Shown here: positions 24,085 to 25,985 of the stretch, piece after piece
Layout: each line of letters starts with the position of its first letter
Numbering within the stretch: position 1 is the stretch's first letter
Source of the DNA: Desulfotomaculum sp.
GTDB lineage: Bacteria; Bacillota; Desulfotomaculia; Desulfotomaculales; Nap2-2B
Assembly: GCA_003513005.1 (NCBI GenBank)
Contig: DOTD01000090.1
Span: 1 to 25,985 of the forward strand
Direction: 5' to 3'
Length of the DNA stretch: 25,985 bases
Notes under the pieces: generated by a model
What the model saw: only the letters and a program-made list of their open reading frames with translations
Told to the model about the DNA's origin: nothing
Databases searched by the model: none
Made by a program: the position numbers and the translations under genes

Positions 24085-24873
24085 ATGATTAATAAGTTAC
24101 GTTCAATTATGTTGGTATCGGCAGTTCTTATTTCAGTCAGTTTTCTTATTGCCTGGCGGATAAACGTCAACGAGGCGTCGAGAGCGCACATTCCCGCTGT
24201 TGGCAGCAATCTGATCCGCCTTCATGTAATCGCCAACAGCAATGACCCTAACGATCAGGCTCTGAAGTACCGTGTGCGCGACCAGGTAATCATTACGATG
24301 TCTGATAAATTCAGCAATGTTCATGACGTCAATCAGGCCAGGAAGGTTGTCAGGGAGAATCTTGGATTTATACGGCAGCTAGCTGCCCAAGAAGTCGCTG
24401 ATTCCGGCAAGGCTTATCCCGTAACTGTAAAAACAGGTAACTTTATATTTCCTGCCAAAAGGTATCAGGGTCAGATGTACGATTTTACGCTGCCTGCGGG
24501 TAATTACGAAGCGCTGAGGATAATTCTGGGCCGTGGTGAAGGAGCGAACTGGTGGTGCATTTTATTCCCGCCGCTGTGTTTTATCGATCCCGGCGGAGTT
24601 GCTCAAGTTAAGGGAACTGGCGCGTTAAAAACGATTGAGAAAAAGGAACTTTCTACACAAAACAAGGGCGAAAGCCCTGCGCTGAAAGAAGCGGCGCCTG
24701 CTTTTAAATTAAGTATTCCGGAGACTGTTCCGGCAAGCGGCTCTTTGAAGCATGAAAAACCGGCCGCCGGCCTTTCCTGGACCCTGGTATCGGCTGGTCC
24801 GGAACCGCCTGTTGAATTCCGTTTTAAAATACTGGACTTTTTATCCGGGATCAGATTATTTAGATCATTTTAA
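24085..24873 (+). CDS. spoIIR: Stage II sporulation protein R
   Basis: The forespore-secreted signalling protein, 262 residues, that triggers SpoIIGA to process pro-sigma-E in the mother cell. Residues about 7-25 form one hydrophobic export segment. The core motifs of the family follow: IRLHVIANSND, DQALKYRVRDQV, LPAGNYEALRI and the WWCILFPPLCFID segment. The tail after about residue 180 is long, low in complexity and Pro/Ala/Lys-rich. The ATG follows AAAAGGGTGG. It is the second gene of the sporulation block, 49 bp after sigG and with its own sigma-F-like promoter. Confidence 0.93.
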   Translation: MINKLRSIMLVSAVLISVSFLIAWRINVNEASRAHIPAVGSNLIRLHVIANSNDPNDQALKYRVRDQVIITMSDKFSNVHDVNQARKVVRENLGFIRQLAAQEVADSGKAYPVTVKTGNFIFPAKRYQGQMYDFTLPAGNYEALRIILGRGEGANWWCILFPPLCFIDPGGVAQVKGTGALKTIEKKELSTQNKGESPALKEAAPAFKLSIPETVPASGSLKHEKPAAGLSWTLVSAGPEPPVEFRFKILDFLSGIRLFRSF

Positions 24874-24924
24874 TTCATATATTTCGCCTTTCTCATATAT
24901 AAATATCTTGAGGGGGCGCGGGCA

Positions 24925-25215
24925 ATGGCAAGGATATCCGATTTAAAAGTTCGCGAGGTCGTCAACATTGCAGACGGCAGAAGGCTTGGACCTATAAAGG
25001 ATATTGACATCAACCTGGAGCAGGGCTGCATTACTTCGATAATCATGCCCGGCCCCAGCCGGCTGGTTTCATTTTTCGGCCGTGAAGAGGAAGTTGTTAT
25101 TCCCTGGAAGAAAATAAAAAAAATCGGGATGGATGTTATCCTGGTTGATCTAAGGGATGTTGTTGATCTGAACCAGGATAAAAATAATCCTAAAAACAAG
25201 GAACGGTTATGGTAA
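24925..25215 (+). CDS. YlmC/YmxH-family PRC-barrel sporulation protein
   Basis: A small soluble protein of 96 residues with a PRC-barrel core: ISDLKVREVVNIADGRRLGPIKDIDIN, FFGREEEVVIPWKKIKKIG and DVILVDL are typical of the YlmC/YmxH group found in spore formers. Molecular function is not established; members are usually linked to sporulation by expression and context, which fits its place after spoIIR. The ATG follows GAGGGGG. Its stop codon lies in the loop of a terminator hairpin. Confidence 0.88.
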   Translation: MARISDLKVREVVNIADGRRLGPIKDIDINLEQGCITSIIMPGPSRLVSFFGREEEVVIPWKKIKKIGMDVILVDLRDVVDLNQDKNNPKNKERLW

Positions 25216-25232
25216 AACACATAACCGTTTTT
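25202..25232 (+). terminator. Rho-independent terminator closing the sporulation block
   Basis: AACGGTTATG (25202-25211) pairs perfectly with CATAACCGTT (25220-25229), with an 8-nt loop that includes the stop codon, followed by TTTTTC. Confidence 0.85.
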
Positions 25233-25270
25233 CAATTTATTCAGGCTCGAAGTTGAGCTTGGTTTTATAA

Positions 25271-25507
25271 TTAATGGCCGCAGGTTGCGCAGTTGCCTGA
25301 ACTGCACCCGGCGCAGCCTCCACTGCTGCCTGCGAAAGTATCGGAATCGCCGCCATTTTTCCCGCCTGTCTCAAAACTGCTCATTACCCTGTATGGTTCC
25401 GGTTTGCCGCATTTTGGGCAGCTGAGGTTTTGGCCCGTCTCGCCTATCTGGCACAGCCTCTCAAAACGGCTCTCACATTCCATACATTTAAATTCATAAA
25501 CCGGCAT
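25271..25507 (-). CDS. FmdB-family zinc ribbon protein
   Basis: A 78-residue protein starting MPVYEFKCMECESRFE, with zinc-ribbon pairs CMEC and CPKC, as in the FmdB/CxxC putative regulatory family. It ends with a Gly/Ser/Cys-rich tail (GGCAGCSSGNCATCGH), a common feature of this family. Function is unknown; a DNA- or metal-binding role is usually proposed. ATG 25507 is chosen because AAGGGGTGA precedes it and homology begins there; the frame is open to 25576. It converges on the YlmC/YmxH gene. Confidence 0.85.
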   Translation of the reverse strand: MPVYEFKCMECESRFERLCQIGETGQNLSCPKCGKPEPYRVMSSFETGGKNGGDSDTFAGSSGGCAGCSSGNCATCGH

Positions 25508-25585
25508 TTGCCAATCACCCCTTAATGTTACTATATCCGGTATTTCCAGTTTACGACGGAGACCTTCCTCTGTCAAGGATAGTAA

Positions 25586-25618
25586 GTAGGCAAGTAGGGA
25601 CGGTTCTTGCTTGCCTAC
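25586..25618. repeat. Inverted repeat in the intergenic region
   Basis: GTAGGCAAG (25586-25594) and CTTGCCTAC (25610-25618) form a perfect 9-bp dyad with a 15-bp centre. There is no T-run on the + side. It lies upstream of the fmdB-type gene and next to an AGGATAGTAA copy. Role unknown. Confidence 0.5.
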
Positions 25619-25787
25619 CGCATCTGCTTAGCTGACAACATAGCTCTTTTGGCATTGAGACTGCTTTTTCTATTAACTTTGGAGAGTCGCTGAAGGCTCA
25701 AAATCGTACTTAAGGAGCCGCGATAAATTAATGTGATAGGGGTTAACAATTTGATGGCGTGGTTGTATCATAGCGTTGGGGTGATAG

Positions 25788-25985
25788 GTTACGGAGCCAC
25801 GATGGAACCCGCCATTTTGGATCGGAGATCGTCTTTTCACAGAAAAGGATCTTGAATTGATCCGTTGGACGACAGAACGCTTTCCGGGCTTGAGCCGGAT
25901 GGAACTGGCTTTGACTTTATGCTTTGAACCTGCCGTGGAAAGCGCCGGGCGGACAATTGCGCCTTCATGGGTGCTTGGAGGTGTT
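25788..25985 (+). pseudogene. Frameshifted DUF4338/DruA-like transposon-associated gene (cut by window edge)
   Basis: The frame from 25788 gives RLFTEKDLELIRWTTERFPGL-type sequence followed by SRMELALTLC, typical of the N-terminal DUF4338 region found in DruA and in many IS-like elements. After TGC at 25920-25922 the homology jumps by +1, continuing from 25927 as NLPWKAPGGQLRLHGCLEV in the next frame. No canonical start codon is in the first frame after the TAG at 25785-25787. Both points suggest a broken gene, unless the frameshift is a sequencing error. The C-terminal part lies beyond the window. Family name is from motif memory. Confidence 0.6.

Overview
The window looks like a chromosome segment of an anaerobic, endospore-forming Gram-positive bacterium, most likely a clostridial or Peptococcaceae-type syntroph or sulfate reducer. 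The evidence is forespore genes (sigG, spoIIR, a YlmC/YmxH-type gene), many iron-sulfur and radical-SAM enzymes, frequent GTG/TTG starts with strong Shine-Dalgarno sites, and a fumarate-adding glycyl radical enzyme (GRE) cluster. The assignment is from gene content only; no species can be named.

Left part (1-10.1 kb). The 3' end of an IS66-like transposase is followed by a fluoride riboswitch with a readable terminator/antiterminator in front of a stand-alone enolase gene. Next come a 5'-truncated enoyl-CoA hydratase/MenB-like relic and a compact operon: a QueG-like Fe-S protein, a thiol-dioxygenase-like cupin and topoisomerase III. A metallo-beta-lactamase-fold gene converges on topB. Then follow an Mrp-type Fe-S carrier ATPase and a converging APC amino-acid permease.

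Middle (10.2-20.3 kb). Two tRNA genes (Thr-GGT, Met-CAT) precede a benzylsuccinate-synthase-type cluster on the + strand: gamma subunit (bssC-like), alpha GRE subunit (bssA-like), beta subunit (bssB-like), hairpin, MoxR ATPase (bssE-like), VWA protein, activating enzyme (bssD-like), then two further beta-like small Fe-S proteins in tandem. The alpha subunit has the catalytic Cys491, Arg506 and the glycyl-radical Gly828, so it should add a hydrocarbon or phenolic methyl group (toluene, cresol, methylnaphthalene or similar; substrate not readable) to fumarate. Downstream lies a decayed second copy of the same module: an alpha gene lacking its first ~179 codons, with two frameshifts and a 48-codon deletion, then a 16-codon scrap of the beta gene, then a second copy of the hairpin carrying two compensatory base-pair changes. 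The intact cluster is thus the survivor of a segmental duplication whose second copy is being lost, except for the extra small Fe-S genes.

Right part (20.4-26 kb). On the - strand are a SPASM radical-SAM protein (TTG start, good sigma-A promoter) and, upstream of it, an unusual radical-SAM protein fused to an eight-cysteine ferredoxin-like region and a [2Fe-2S] domain. Then follows a sporulation block: sigG and spoIIR, each with a sigma-F-like promoter, and a YlmC/YmxH gene. An FmdB-type zinc ribbon and a frameshifted DUF4338/DruA-like transposon-associated relic close the window. Short repeats around the sporulation block suggest past mobile-element activity.
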